Positions 8,292 through 16,962 are shown, numbered from the stretch's first letter. The stretch: 64,000 bases of DNA from Bradyrhizobium sp. WSM1743 (GCF_000473065.1 NZ_AXAZ01000011.1:117463-181462); one strand, 5' to 3'. Notes: a model not told the origin generated them from the sequence alone. Made by a program: numbers and translations.

Positions 8292-9491
8292 CTAATCGTC
8301 GGCGTATTCGTCTTCCTCGCGCTTGCGCCCCGCGCTCTTGCGCGCGCCGAGCGAGCCGGTCACGGAGGGTTCGCGCGCATTCGCATACGGGCTGCGCGAT
8401 TGCGCGCGTGCCGCCACCTCTTCGCCGGAGACAGCCGCGGGCTGGCAGATCAGGCGGCGGCTGGCGCGGCGCATCAGATCGACGTGGATGTGATCGTAGT
8501 GATAGACGTTCGAGCCTGGCGCGAGAACAGTCGTGAAATGCGCACAGGCGCCCGACTGCACATCGCGCAGGAATCCCTGCTCTTCCGGCACGCCCCGCCA
8601 GCCGTCCTTGATCGTGACGCGGCGGCCGTCGGCAAGCACGAAGGCGGAAATGTCGAGCGCATTGCCGAAGGCGTGCTCGGAGATATGGGCGTGCGGATTG
8701 CCGTTCATGCCGCGGCAGGAATAGGCGGAGATCTGCTTGATCTCGGCGACGCGGACGCCGAACCAACGCATCGCCGAAGGCTGCACCGTGTCGGCCAGCC
8801 AGCGGTCGAGCTCTGACACGATCGGACAGGCGAGCGTCGCAGTCGGCTTGATCGCGACGGGACCGACGGTCGTGACGGGATTGCCCTGCACCGGGCCAAG
8901 ACGCGGCAGCGGCTGCTGCGCAGGTGCCTGCGAGTAAGGCGCCGGCCGTGCCGGATAGCTCGGTGCATTCATGTAGCGCGCCGCGCCCGCGGCATCGGTG
9001 CCCTCGGGCGGAAGGTCGATCTCGTCCTCCTGCGGAGCGACGCCGGGCGCATTCAGCGACATCGGGCCGGTTGAGGTGCCGTAGCCGGCGGGCTGACGCA
9101 CCGTGCTCTCGGGATAGTTCGAGCGTGGCGACGATGCCGGATAATTCTGGCTCTGCGGATAATTCGATCGCGGCTGCGTCACCGGCCAGCGCGGCTGGCC
9201 GCCGATGCTGCCCGGCGGGCGCAGCTCCTCGTCGGCAAAGCCATAGCTGCTGGAGGCTTCGCCGATGGCGGCGACCTTGAGCGGAAACTCGGCGCCGCAG
9301 CTGCCAGGCCCGGAGATCGGGTCGATGCGGACGATGTCCGCACTTTCCTTCACCGCGCCCGATTTCAGGCACGCCGCTTCCGCCTCGGCTCGCCACGGTT
9401 CGCGTTCGGCCTGGAAGAAGCCGCGTCCGCAACCCGCTAGCGAAACAAGGACGATGGAGCCGACGAGATACAAACGAACTCCGCGCGTCAT
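8292..9491 (-). CDS. extensin-like C-terminal domain lipoprotein
   Basis: A 399-residue predicted lipoprotein. The signal peptide ends in the lipobox LAGC, with Cys21 as the lipidation site. A low-complexity stretch rich in Pro, Ser and Tyr spans about residues 85-205. The C-terminal half is an Extensin_C domain, a family related to D-Ala-D-Ala carboxypeptidases, with motifs HAHISEHAFGNALDIS and YHYDHIHVDL carrying the metal-ligand-like His and Asp residues. It probably acts on cell-wall peptidoglycan in the periplasm. It is convergent with the small gene at 7875 and apparently monocistronic. Confidence 0.85.
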   Translation of the reverse strand: MTRGVRLYLVGSIVLVSLAGCGRGFFQAEREPWRAEAEAACLKSGAVKESADIVRIDPISGPGSCGAEFPLKVAAIGEASSSYGFADEELRPPGSIGGQPRWPVTQPRSNYPQSQNYPASSPRSNYPESTVRQPAGYGTSTGPMSLNAPGVAPQEDEIDLPPEGTDAAGAARYMNAPSYPARPAPYSQAPAQQPLPRLGPVQGNPVTTVGPVAIKPTATLACPIVSELDRWLADTVQPSAMRWFGVRVAEIKQISAYSCRGMNGNPHAHISEHAFGNALDISAFVLADGRRVTIKDGWRGVPEEQGFLRDVQSGACAHFTTVLAPGSNVYHYDHIHVDLMRRASRRLICQPAAVSGEEVAARAQSRSPYANAREPSVTGSLGARKSAGRKREEDEYADD

Positions 9492-9680
9492 GCACGCACG
9501 TTCGGTGAATTTACTTAAAGACTCTTCAACGTGTTGGCTTCAGCCTTCCTTAACCATGACGGCCCGCGCTTGCTCGGACGCTGCCGCCCTTGAGCGACAG
9601 CAAGGCTGACTTTTCCGCGAGGAGACTCTCTGTTAACCATGATGGTCGCGGCAAAGCGCGCGACCAGCGGGAGCGACTTC

Positions 9681-9764
9681 ATGACGTTCGCCGGCAGACT
9701 GAGCGTTATCACCGCCTACCTCGCCATGGCCTTCGTCGGCGCCATCGTGCTCGGGATGATTTAG
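9681..9764 (+). CDS. 27-residue single-helix membrane miniprotein
   Basis: The ATG at 9681 has a good ribosome site (GGGAG eight bases upstream) and encodes 27 residues that are almost entirely one hydrophobic helix (LSVITAYLAMAFVGAIVLGM) before a TAG. An in-frame ATG at 9639 would give 41 residues but lacks a matching ribosome site. The tight fit of ribosome site, helix and stop supports a real miniprotein. Function unknown. Confidence 0.5.
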   Translation: MTFAGRLSVITAYLAMAFVGAIVLGMI

Positions 9765-9788
9765 CAGCTCATCAAGAGAAGCAAACTT

Positions 9789-9936
9789 CCTTCTCTCCTT
9801 GTGGGAGAAGGTGGCGCGCGAAGCGCGACGGATGAGGGGTTCTATCCTCGCGCGCTGGTCCTCGTGGAGACAAACCCCTCACCCCGATGAGCCCGTGTCG
9901 ACCAGCGGCGCTGCCCTCTCCCACAAGGGGCGAGGG
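9789..9936. repeat. type E palindromic intergenic repeat
   Basis: TTCTCTCCTTGTGGGAGAAGG at the left and CCCTCTCCCACAAGGGGCGAGGG at the right form two hairpins around a core containing GAGGGGT and ACCCCTC. It matches the design of the elements at 5519, 58994 and 60679. From 9937 to 10128 I see only the upstream region of the next gene. Confidence 0.75.
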
Positions 9937-10128
9937 CACAACAATGCACATCTCGCGAAGAGCGACGACCGCGCGCTCGAGCGCGCAGGCCGCGACCCAG
10001 AGTCTCAGCCAGGCGTCGTTGTGACGCCCATCACAGAACGCCTGACCACCCCGGCGTAGGGTCGAACCACGCTTCATCCACCAGCGACTTCAGTCCATAT
10101 CGGGACCACGCAATTCTCGGAGGTTGTC

Positions 10129-10911
10129 ATGAACAAGCTCTCCATCGCCGCCACCGCCCTCTTCCTCGCGTCGACTGCCGCCGCGCATGCCGGCAATTCG
10201 ATCTCGTTCCAGATCGAGGGGCAGCACATCCGCATCGAGACGCCGCGCAACTGCGCCTCGCTCAATTGCGTGACCATCGTCGCGCCCGGCCTGTCGGACA
10301 AGCCAATCAAGCTGAACAACATCAACCTCAACGGCCTTGGCGGCTCCAAGGACGATGACGTCGACACCACGCCGGCTCCCGCGACCACAACGGCGCAGCC
10401 TGCGCCGGCTCCGGTGCAGCAGCAGCCCGCTCAGCAGCCGCCGGTTCAGGCGACCGCACCGGCAGCTCCCGTTGTTGCTCCCGCCGCGCCCACGCCGACC
10501 GTTGGCGCCGCGCCGTCCGTGGACACGAGAGCGCAGCCCGCGCCCGTTGCGGCTCCGGTCGCGACCGCGCCCGCTCCTGCTTATGTGCCCGCTACGGCTC
10601 CCGTTGCCGCCACGCCTGTGGCCGCCCCGAACTCGCCGATCGGCGTGTGGGCGACCGAAGAGAACAAGGGCAATGTCCGCGTCGAACAGTGTGGCGCCAA
10701 TCTCTGCGGTTACGCCGAGAAGACCAACGAGCGCATCCTGATCAACATGAAGCCCGAGGGCTCGAAGTGGAGCGGCCGCATTCGCGATCCCAACTCCGGC
10801 CGCAACTACGATTCCACGATCGCGATGAAAGGCCCGAACGCGATGCGCGTGCAGGGCTGCGCCTTCGGCGGCATGTTCTGCGGCGGCCAGACCTGGAAGC
10901 GCGTGAGCTGA
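10129..10911 (+). CDS. secreted DUF2147-domain protein with Pro/Ala linker
   Basis: A 260-residue exported protein. A Sec signal peptide covers residues 1-21 (cleavage after AHA). A short N-terminal domain has a Cys pair (NCASLNCVTI), and a low-complexity linker of Pro, Ala, Thr and Gln spans about residues 82-165. The C-terminal domain fits DUF2147: SPIGVWATEENKGNVRVEQC, CGYAEK and the terminal TWKRVS. A strong ribosome site (GGAGG) precedes the ATG. DUF2147 proteins are small beta-sandwich periplasmic proteins without a known reaction. Probably envelope-associated. Confidence 0.8.
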   Translation: MNKLSIAATALFLASTAAAHAGNSISFQIEGQHIRIETPRNCASLNCVTIVAPGLSDKPIKLNNINLNGLGGSKDDDVDTTPAPATTTAQPAPAPVQQQPAQQPPVQATAPAAPVVAPAAPTPTVGAAPSVDTRAQPAPVAAPVATAPAPAYVPATAPVAATPVAAPNSPIGVWATEENKGNVRVEQCGANLCGYAEKTNERILINMKPEGSKWSGRIRDPNSGRNYDSTIAMKGPNAMRVQGCAFGGMFCGGQTWKRVS

Positions 10912-10924
10912 CACGCGGAGCGCG

Positions 10925-11129
10925 TCATCCCGGGGCGATGCGCAGCATCGAACTACGGTGCGCAATTGCGCACCTGAGGATCTCGCGCCGTACGCACAAA
11001 TCTTCGTCATGCCCGGGCTTATCCCGCCTGCGCGGCCGAAGCCGCTTCGGCGAGGCGAAGGCCCGGGCATCCACGTTCTCAGGATCGTGCGTCAAGACGT
11101 GGATGGCCGGGTCAAGCCCGGCCATGACG
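10925..11129. repeat. composite of two palindromic repeats (type C)
   Basis: Left unit 10925-10987 has GTCATCCCGGGGCGATGCG and the short palindrome GGTGCGCAATTGCGCACC. Right unit 11005-11129 is bounded by GTCATGCCCGGGC and GCCCGGCCATGAC, with an internal GACGTGGATGGCCGGG. Close relatives occur at 16110-16265 and 49674-49757, and a half unit at 38232. Confidence 0.8.
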
Positions 11130-11274
11130 ATGTGGAGATAGCTAGTCCCTGTTAGCATTGCGCGCGGTTCGAACGTCCTCCCCTGCGGTACCTATTCATC
11201 CGCCATTCAGCTGCGCCCGGCTGAAATCCGCATCTCTCGCGTCGCGTTCTCACCGGGACATCCTCGTGACTTCA

Positions 11275-12666
11275 ATGGTGGCTTGGCGCCGCTCCGTGTT
11301 CGCGCTCGTGCTGCTGGCCATGCCGGCGGCCGGCAGCAGCGTGGCTTTCGCATCGGATGCGATCGAGCTTGCGCAGGCACAGCCACAGGCACAGCCGACG
11401 CCCGCGCCTTCACCGACGCCGTCAGCTTCGCCAACGCCGGCGCCAGACTCGCAGCCTGCCGCCGTCGAGCCGATCGGCAATGTCGCAACGGTGACAGGGA
11501 TCGCGACTGTGATCCGCGACAAGAACTCCTACCCACTGCGCGTGCGCGACGACATCTATCTCAACGACGTGGTGCAGACCTCGTCGAACTCCTCGCTCGG
11601 CATCACCTTCAACGACGCCACGACGTTCAACCTCTCCGCCAGCGCCAGGATCACCATCGACAATTATGTCTATGAGGACGGCGGCAAGCAGAATTCGGCG
11701 ATCTTCGACGTCGGCAAGGGCACGGTTGCCTTCGTGGCGGCGGCGGTGGCGAAGACCGGCGACATGAAGATCACGACGCCGACGGCAACGCTCGGCATCC
11801 GCGGCACAACGGGGGTCGTCGATGTTCCCGAAGGCGCGGCGGCGAACAGAGCGAGCAACGTCAACATCAAGCTCTACCCTGACGCCGATGGCCGGGTCGG
11901 CCACATCGATATCGACGACCGCACCAGCGGCACGCGGCTCGGCGCGCTGACGCAAGCGTCCAGCGGCTTTGCGATCCGGCCTGGCGCAAGCGGCGCCGGC
12001 GGCGTCATGCGCTTTGCCGCGGTGCCGATCACGATTCCCCCGCAGCAGATCGCGCGCGACCGCGGCTTCGTCAGCCAGGTGCATCTGGCGCAGACCGCGG
12101 GCCGGCAGATCGTCATCGAGCAGCGCGATTTCCGCCGCGCCAATCCGGCCGCGATCAGCCGCATTCCGCGGCCGGCGCAACCGCCGCAGCAGCAACAATT
12201 GCGACCGGCGACGGCGCCGGGCCAGCTGCCGCAACGGCCGAACGGCCAGCCCCGTCCGGGCCAGCAGCAGCCGGGCGCGCCGGGCCGGCAAGGCGCGCAG
12301 CCGCAACGCCAAGGCCAAGGACAAGGCGGTGCGGTGCAGCCGGGCACGCCACGCGCGGGCCAAGGTCAGCAACGACAAGGCCAGCAGCCAGGTGCGGGAC
12401 AGCCGGCGGGCGCACCGCGCACCCAACCGAGCACACTGCCGGGCGGCGCGCCGCAAACCCAGCCGCAACGCGGGGGACAGATGCAGCCCGGAGGCGTCGT
12501 GCCGCAACCGCCGCGCAGCGGCATGCAGCCGGAGCAACCGCCTGCGGCTCAGCAGCCGGGCAGCATCCAGCGCCAAGGCGGATTCCAGCCGCGCCTCCCC
12601 GCCACGCAGCGCCCCGCAGCGCCGCGCAGACCCGCGCCGGCTCCCAAGGAGAAGGAGCGGCGGTGA
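11275..12666 (+). CDS. FecR-domain envelope protein with long Gln/Pro/Gly-rich tail
   Basis: A 463-residue exported protein starting at the ATG at 11275; the open frame upstream (to 11158) runs into non-coding DNA. A signal peptide (WRRSVFALVLLAMPAAG) is followed by a Pro/Gln spacer. A FecR domain spans about residues 85-190 (DIYLNDVVQTSSNSSLGITF, then TPTATLGIRGTTGVVDV). The last 150 residues are almost wholly Gln, Pro, Gly and Arg. Unlike classical FecR it has no cytoplasmic anti-sigma domain, and no ECF sigma or TonB receptor gene is nearby, so a structural or sensing role at the surface is more likely than iron-citrate signalling. Confidence 0.8.
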   Translation: MVAWRRSVFALVLLAMPAAGSSVAFASDAIELAQAQPQAQPTPAPSPTPSASPTPAPDSQPAAVEPIGNVATVTGIATVIRDKNSYPLRVRDDIYLNDVVQTSSNSSLGITFNDATTFNLSASARITIDNYVYEDGGKQNSAIFDVGKGTVAFVAAAVAKTGDMKITTPTATLGIRGTTGVVDVPEGAAANRASNVNIKLYPDADGRVGHIDIDDRTSGTRLGALTQASSGFAIRPGASGAGGVMRFAAVPITIPPQQIARDRGFVSQVHLAQTAGRQIVIEQRDFRRANPAAISRIPRPAQPPQQQQLRPATAPGQLPQRPNGQPRPGQQQPGAPGRQGAQPQRQGQGQGGAVQPGTPRAGQGQQRQGQQPGAGQPAGAPRTQPSTLPGGAPQTQPQRGGQMQPGGVVPQPPRSGMQPEQPPAAQQPGSIQRQGGFQPRLPATQRPAAPRRPAPAPKEKERR

Positions 12667-12729
12667 CTTCTTTTCCTTCTCCCCTTGTGGGAGAGGGTGC
12701 ACCGTCAGCGTGGCGCTGCTGCATCCTCC

Positions 12730-12808
12730 GTCATTGCGAGCGCAGCGAGGCAATCCAGAGTCCCTCCGCGGAAAGATTCTGGATTGCTTCGCTGCGCTCG
12801 CAATGACG
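12730..12808. repeat. type D inverted repeat
   Basis: GTCATTGCGAGCGCAGCGAGGCAATCC at the left is answered by GGATTGCTTCGCTGCGCTCGCAATGAC at the right, an almost complete inverted repeat with a short core. A second copy lies at 63514-63600. A half type E unit (CCTTCTCCCCTTGTGGGAGAGGG) lies just before it at about 12676-12700. Confidence 0.85.
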
Positions 12809-12889
12809 ACTTGGAGGGAGCTGAGGCTCCTGCAAACATACTAGCTCGCGGAGGCTGGCGCATCGCGAACTCCGTGGCGTGAAAAGACC

Positions 12890-13453
12890 TCACGCCTCGC
12901 CGCGCAGCCAGGCTTTCACCTTCTGCAACAAGCCGTGCTGCAACTCTTCGACTGAAGCCGCCTCAGCCGGCGTCAACGTCTGCAAGGCGGCATCGATATC
13001 GTCGCTCGACGGCGCCGGTTCGGGCGCAGACGCAGGCGCCAATCCCGCCGCCGCAAGCGCGATCGGGCCGATCTGGGCCAGGAACGCGCGCTCATATTCG
13101 CGCGAGAGGCGGGCGATCGCCTCGTCCAGCGTCAGCCAGTCGACCGCCTTGATGTCGTTCATCAGCTTGCGGACCGGTCCGCCGTCAGCCTGCATCCGCC
13201 AGAAATGCACGACCTTGGAGCGCCCGCCCGACTGATAGGCGAGCGTGCCCAGAAATTCGTGCACGGCGACGTCGTGGCCGGTCTCCTCCAGCACCTCGCG
13301 ATGTGCCGCCTCCTTCGGCGTCTCGCCGTCGTCGAGCTTGCCTTTGGGCAGGACCCATTCGTTGCGCTTGCGCTGACGCACGACCGCAATCAGTGGCGCA
13401 GGGCCACGCCGCAGCACAATTCCACCCGCTGCCATCACCGGCGCCCGCGCCAT
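12890..13453 (-). CDS. NUDIX hydrolase
   Basis: A 187-residue enzyme expected to cleave a nucleoside diphosphate linked to another moiety. The Nudix box is complete: Gly38, Glu44, then REVLEETG at 52-59, matching GX5EX7REUXEEXG. The domain occupies residues 1-150, and an acidic Ala/Pro-rich linker and a short helical tail follow. The ATG at 13453 (MARAPVMAAGG) is chosen; the long open frame before it runs back into the decarboxylase gene. It lies 67 bp downstream of psd on the same strand, so the two may be co-transcribed. The substrate cannot be assigned. Confidence 0.85.
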   Translation of the reverse strand: MARAPVMAAGGIVLRRGPAPLIAVVRQRKRNEWVLPKGKLDDGETPKEAAHREVLEETGHDVAVHEFLGTLAYQSGGRSKVVHFWRMQADGGPVRKLMNDIKAVDWLTLDEAIARLSREYERAFLAQIGPIALAAAGLAPASAPEPAPSSDDIDAALQTLTPAEAASVEELQHGLLQKVKAWLRGEA

Positions 13454-13520
13454 CACCAAATCCGTGGTCGTTAAATCATCCCCGCGAACGATATAGACAG
13501 CGGGGACGGCGGATTGAAGG

Positions 13521-14384
13521 CTAGTTTCTCCTGAGCAGCGCTTGACCGGCGCGAATGCGTGTGCCCTCGGCGATACCGTCGCAAAAGGTGAAATCGCCGG
13601 GCGCAAGGATGATGATGGTCGAGCCGTGCTCGAACCAGCCGAGCTCCTCGCCCTTGGCCACACTGACGTTGCACGGGAAATTGACCGGGCCGCGGGTCTG
13701 CGCGTTCAGCACCATGTCGAGGAAGTGCAGGCGGATGCTCGCGACCAGGATCGCGGCGACCGGCACCAGCGTCAGCGCTTCGCCGGTCGACAAATGCGTC
13801 CGGATCACCGCGCGCTCGTTCTTGCAGAACAGACGCTCGACACGCTTCAGCGCGATCGGGTTGACGTTCCAGACGTCGCCATGGATCAGCGTCACGCGCT
13901 CGATATGGGCGTCATAGGGCGCGTGGAAGCGATGATACATGCTCGAGGTCAGCCGCAACGTGACGAAGGAGCCGTTGCGGTGCTGATCGACCAGCGCGGA
14001 GTCGCCGACGAGATCCAGAAGCGAATAGGGCGCGCCCTTGACCTGAAACAGTTCGGTGTCCGCGATCTTGCCGTGAGCGCCGACGATGCCGTCCGAGGGG
14101 CTCGCCACCACCGCAGGATCCGGATCGAACGGCCGCAGGCCCGGCTTCAGCTCCCGGGTGAAGCAGTCGTGCAAGCTCTTGAAATGCGTCTTGCGCGCCT
14201 CCGACAGGTCGAGGTCGGAGAACAGCTTCCACAGCGCGATCGAGAAGTCCCGCACCAAGGGATTCTCGATCTTGGAGAACCAGCCCATGAAGCGGGTCAG
14301 GGCGGCGCGGGGGATGCGGTTGGTCAACAGGAAGTTGAGGTCTTCCTGCTGGGTGAAAGAGGCGATGAGGGCTTTGACTGTCAT
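13521..14384 (-). CDS. psd: phosphatidylserine decarboxylase proenzyme
   Basis: A 287-residue enzyme that converts phosphatidylserine to phosphatidylethanolamine at the inner membrane. The proenzyme self-cleaves between Gly254 and Ser255 of the GST motif near the C-terminus, which makes the pyruvoyl cofactor; here the motif reads EHGST where E. coli has LGST. The catalytic Asp (ASPSDG) and His (YHRFHAP) regions are present. The length is normal for the longer PSD subtype. pssA, often next to psd in rhizobia, is not present; a NUDIX gene follows instead. A class III aminotransferase gene is divergent 35 bp away, and a phospholipid methyltransferase that could use the product lies 3 kb off. Confidence 0.93.
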   Translation of the reverse strand: MTVKALIASFTQQEDLNFLLTNRIPRAALTRFMGWFSKIENPLVRDFSIALWKLFSDLDLSEARKTHFKSLHDCFTRELKPGLRPFDPDPAVVASPSDGIVGAHGKIADTELFQVKGAPYSLLDLVGDSALVDQHRNGSFVTLRLTSSMYHRFHAPYDAHIERVTLIHGDVWNVNPIALKRVERLFCKNERAVIRTHLSTGEALTLVPVAAILVASIRLHFLDMVLNAQTRGPVNFPCNVSVAKGEELGWFEHGSTIIILAPGDFTFCDGIAEGTRIRAGQALLRRN

Positions 14385-14419
14385 GAATCTGTCAGCTCAC
14401 AGTATTAGCGCTTGTTGTC

Positions 14420-16084
14420 ATGGAAACGACACTCCCGATTCTCTCGATGTCCGTGGCCGCCGCAGCGTCCGCTGCCGCCGTCTTCCCGAAGATCAAGGCG
14501 CGGGTCGAGTTGTCCCGCGCCAAGCACCGCTCGCTCGCCGGGCACTCCAAGATGTCGCGCCGGGTGGCGCGGCTGCTCCCGTTCTACGAGTTCGAGGGTG
14601 ATCAGTACTTCGGTTGCGACGGCGCGCCAGCGAACATCATCGCGCAACGCAAGGACGCCTTCTTCCGCCTCGCCAAGCTCTACGCCGAGCGCTACCCCAA
14701 GGGACGCGCGATGACGAAGGAAGCGGCGGAGACGATCTCCGACCTGAACTTCACCGAGAGCTACCGCGTGCCGTTCCAGTTCTCGCGCCTTGTCCGCGAG
14801 CACCTGGGCACCTCGACCTTCATGGAGTCCTCGCGCGGCGTCACTGTCACCGATGTCGACGGCAACACCTCCTACGACCTCACGGGGTCCTACGGCGTCA
14901 ACATCTTCGGCAACGACTTCTACAAGGAGTGCATCGAGGGCGCCGAGAAGCGCGCACACGCACTCGGCCCCGTGCTCGGCCCCTACCACCCCGTCATCCT
15001 CGAGAACGTGCAGCGGCTCTGCCAGATCTCCGGCCTCGACGAGGTCTCGTTCCACATGTCCGGCACCGAGGCCGTGATGCAGGCGGTGCGGCTCGCGCGC
15101 TATCACACCAAGCGCACGCATTTGGTTCGTTTCGCCGGCGCCTATCACGGCTGGTGGGGCGACGTGCAACCCGGCGTCGGCAACCCCATCCCTGCGCACG
15201 AGACCTACACCCTCGCCGAGATGTCGGAGAAGACACTGCATGTCCTGCGCACGCGCAAGGACATCGCCTGCGTGCTGGTCAATCCGCTCCAGGGCCTGCA
15301 TCCCAATGCCAACGCGCCCGGCGATTCCTCGCTGGTCGATTCCTCGCGCGGCGGCAATTTCGATCGCGCGGCCTACACCGAGTGGCTGAAGAAGCTGCGA
15401 GAGGTCTGCGACCAGCGCGGCATCGTCTTGATCTTCGACGAGGTCTTCGTCGGCTTCCGCCTCGCCGCCGGCGGCGCCCAGGAATACTTTGGCGTGCGCG
15501 CCGACATGGTGACCTACGGCAAGAGCCTCGCCGGCGGCCTGCCGGTCGGCGTGGTCTGCGGCAAACGCGACCTGATGCGCCGTTTCCGCGATGACCGCCC
15601 CGCCGACATCTGCTTCGCCCGCGGCACCTTCAACTCGCACCCCTACGTCATGACGGCGATGGACGAGTTCTTGAGCCGGCTCGCCAGCCCGAATTTTCGC
15701 GCTGTCTATGACGGGCTGGAGGAAACCTGGAACGGCCGCGTGAACAAGCTCAACGAGATGATGGAGAGCGCCGACCTGCCGGTGCGCTTCGCCAACTTCT
15801 CGTCGATCTGGACGGTGAAATACACCACACCGTCCCGCTACAACTGGATGCTGCAATATTATTTGCGCGCCGAAGGCCTGGCGCTGAGCTGGGTCGGCAC
15901 CGGCCGGCTGATCTTCAGCCTCAACTACACCGACGCCGACTTCACCGAAGTCGCCGAGCGCTTCGTCCGCGCCGCGGAGAAGATGAAGGCCGACGGCTTC
16001 TGGTGGCACGATGGCGTGCTGACCAACAAGCAGATCAAGCGGCAGATTTTGAAAGAGATGCTGGCCAAGCGATTTGGACGCTGA
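14420..16084 (+). CDS. class III PLP-dependent aminotransferase, glutamate-1-semialdehyde aminotransferase-like
   Basis: A 554-residue fold-type I PLP enzyme. The aminotransferase domain runs from about residue 120 to 530. It has FHMSGTEAV (cofactor phosphate site), FAGAYHGWW, the Asp of IFDEVFVGFR, and the Schiff-base lysine Lys368 in TYGKSLAGGLPVG. The first 110 residues are an extension not found in HemL (about 430 residues): a basic, Ala-rich start followed by PFYEFEGDQYFGCDG. The sequence is closer to the aminotransferase domains of lipopeptide synthases than to HemL, so amino transfer to an acyl or ketone substrate is plausible but unproven. No clear ribosome site precedes ATG 14420. 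Confidence 0.85.
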   Translation: METTLPILSMSVAAAASAAAVFPKIKARVELSRAKHRSLAGHSKMSRRVARLLPFYEFEGDQYFGCDGAPANIIAQRKDAFFRLAKLYAERYPKGRAMTKEAAETISDLNFTESYRVPFQFSRLVREHLGTSTFMESSRGVTVTDVDGNTSYDLTGSYGVNIFGNDFYKECIEGAEKRAHALGPVLGPYHPVILENVQRLCQISGLDEVSFHMSGTEAVMQAVRLARYHTKRTHLVRFAGAYHGWWGDVQPGVGNPIPAHETYTLAEMSEKTLHVLRTRKDIACVLVNPLQGLHPNANAPGDSSLVDSSRGGNFDRAAYTEWLKKLREVCDQRGIVLIFDEVFVGFRLAAGGAQEYFGVRADMVTYGKSLAGGLPVGVVCGKRDLMRRFRDDRPADICFARGTFNSHPYVMTAMDEFLSRLASPNFRAVYDGLEETWNGRVNKLNEMMESADLPVRFANFSSIWTVKYTTPSRYNWMLQYYLRAEGLALSWVGTGRLIFSLNYTDADFTEVAERFVRAAEKMKADGFWWHDGVLTNKQIKRQILKEMLAKRFGR

Positions 16085-16109
16085 GGCTAGTTCTCCCCAC
16101 ATAACCACA

Positions 16110-16265
16110 GTCATTCCGGGGCGATGCGAAGCATCGAACTCCGGTGCGCAATTGCGCACCTGAGAATCTCGAGATTCCGGGTTCGGTCCTACGGACCGCC
16201 CCGGAATGACGGCGCTTAATGCAGCCCCCAAGACGTGGATGCCCGGCGCGAGGCCGGGCATGACG
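16110..16265. repeat. composite palindromic repeat (type C)
   Basis: Unit 16110-16210 is bounded by GTCATTCCGGGGCG and CCCCGGAATGAC and contains GGTGCGCAATTGCGCACC. A second hairpin unit, GATGCCCGGCGCGAGGCCGGGCATGAC, ends at 16265. Same family as 10925-11129. Confidence 0.8.
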
Positions 16266-16305
16266 TAACCATCAGACATCGGTGTATGTCGTGTGCGCCG
16301 CGCGC

Positions 16306-16962
16306 TCAGGCGTGCTGTTCTTCGAGCACGGGCTCATCGATGAAGCCCAGCGTGTGCTCGGGGTTGAGATGCAGGCCAGGGTCCATCAGCTCGCCGCGCA
16401 TCAAGGCGAGCGGCGCCTTATGATAGAGCATCAAATCGTGGAAGGGATCGGTCAGGATCTTGGTCATCCAGACGAGGCCGGTCTCGACGTCGCGGATGAA
16501 GAACAGGTGCACGGTGCGGAACAACAGGCCGCCGCCGCCGACCACCAGCCAGATCTTCGCCACCTGACGCATGAAGTCGGTCGCGCTTTGCCAGGGCGTG
16601 AACAGGCCGAACAGCGTCGGATCGACGAACAGCACCAGCGGTGAGAGCGCCCAGATCGCCATCAGCACCACCTTGCGCTGAAGATTGTAGCCGACCTTGA
16701 TCTCTTCCTTGTACTCGTGCGTCGCCTGGTTGATGTGGTCGTAATCGTGCGGCTCGAAGAAGAAGTGGCCGGCCTGACGCGAGGTCATCGAGACCAGCCA
16801 GCCGACCAGCGCGGAGACCACGGGATCGATGAACAGCCAGACATAGGCGAAGAGGAAGCTCAGCGCGCTGACGAAGTGCAGGCTCTGATTGATGCGACTG
16901 TGGTGATAGTAGCGATGGTCGTCCCAGCGCTGGATCCGCAGCTGCTCGAGATAATTCTTGAT
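16306..16962 (-). CDS. Mpo1/DUF962-like membrane protein
   Basis: A 218-residue protein with about four hydrophobic segments. A His-rich start (HRYYHHSRINQSLHF) precedes a helix pair, then RQAGHFFFEPHDYDHIN. The spacing of His, Asn-x-x-Leu-His and Gly-His-Phe...Glu...His recalls the Mpo1-like family (formerly DUF962), whose yeast member is an iron-dependent dioxygenase removing one carbon from 2-hydroxy fatty acids. The family match is by pattern only. ATG 16962 has a GGGGGAG ribosome site; the frame also opens with a TTG four codons earlier. The gene lies 128 bp downstream of the phospholipid methyltransferase on the same strand, in keeping with a lipid role. Confidence 0.6.
   Translation of the reverse strand: MKNYLEQLRIQRWDDHRYYHHSRINQSLHFVSALSFLFAYVWLFIDPVVSALVGWLVSMTSRQAGHFFFEPHDYDHINQATHEYKEEIKVGYNLQRKVVLMAIWALSPLVLFVDPTLFGLFTPWQSATDFMRQVAKIWLVVGGGGLLFRTVHLFFIRDVETGLVWMTKILTDPFHDLMLYHKAPLALMRGELMDPGLHLNPEHTLGFIDEPVLEEQHA

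Noticed and set aside
8134..9495. 453-residue minus-strand ORF
   Set aside because: Another frame of the extensin-like gene with Arg/Ala-rich nonsense composition.
9515..9712. 65-residue minus-strand ORF
   Set aside because: No ribosome site or recognisable feature; lies over the better-supported plus-strand miniprotein.
11422..12753. 443-residue minus-strand ORF
   Set aside because: Antisense to the FecR-domain gene.
14405..16279. 624-residue minus-strand ORF
   Set aside because: Lies antisense across the aminotransferase gene, whose domains and PLP lysine are clear.
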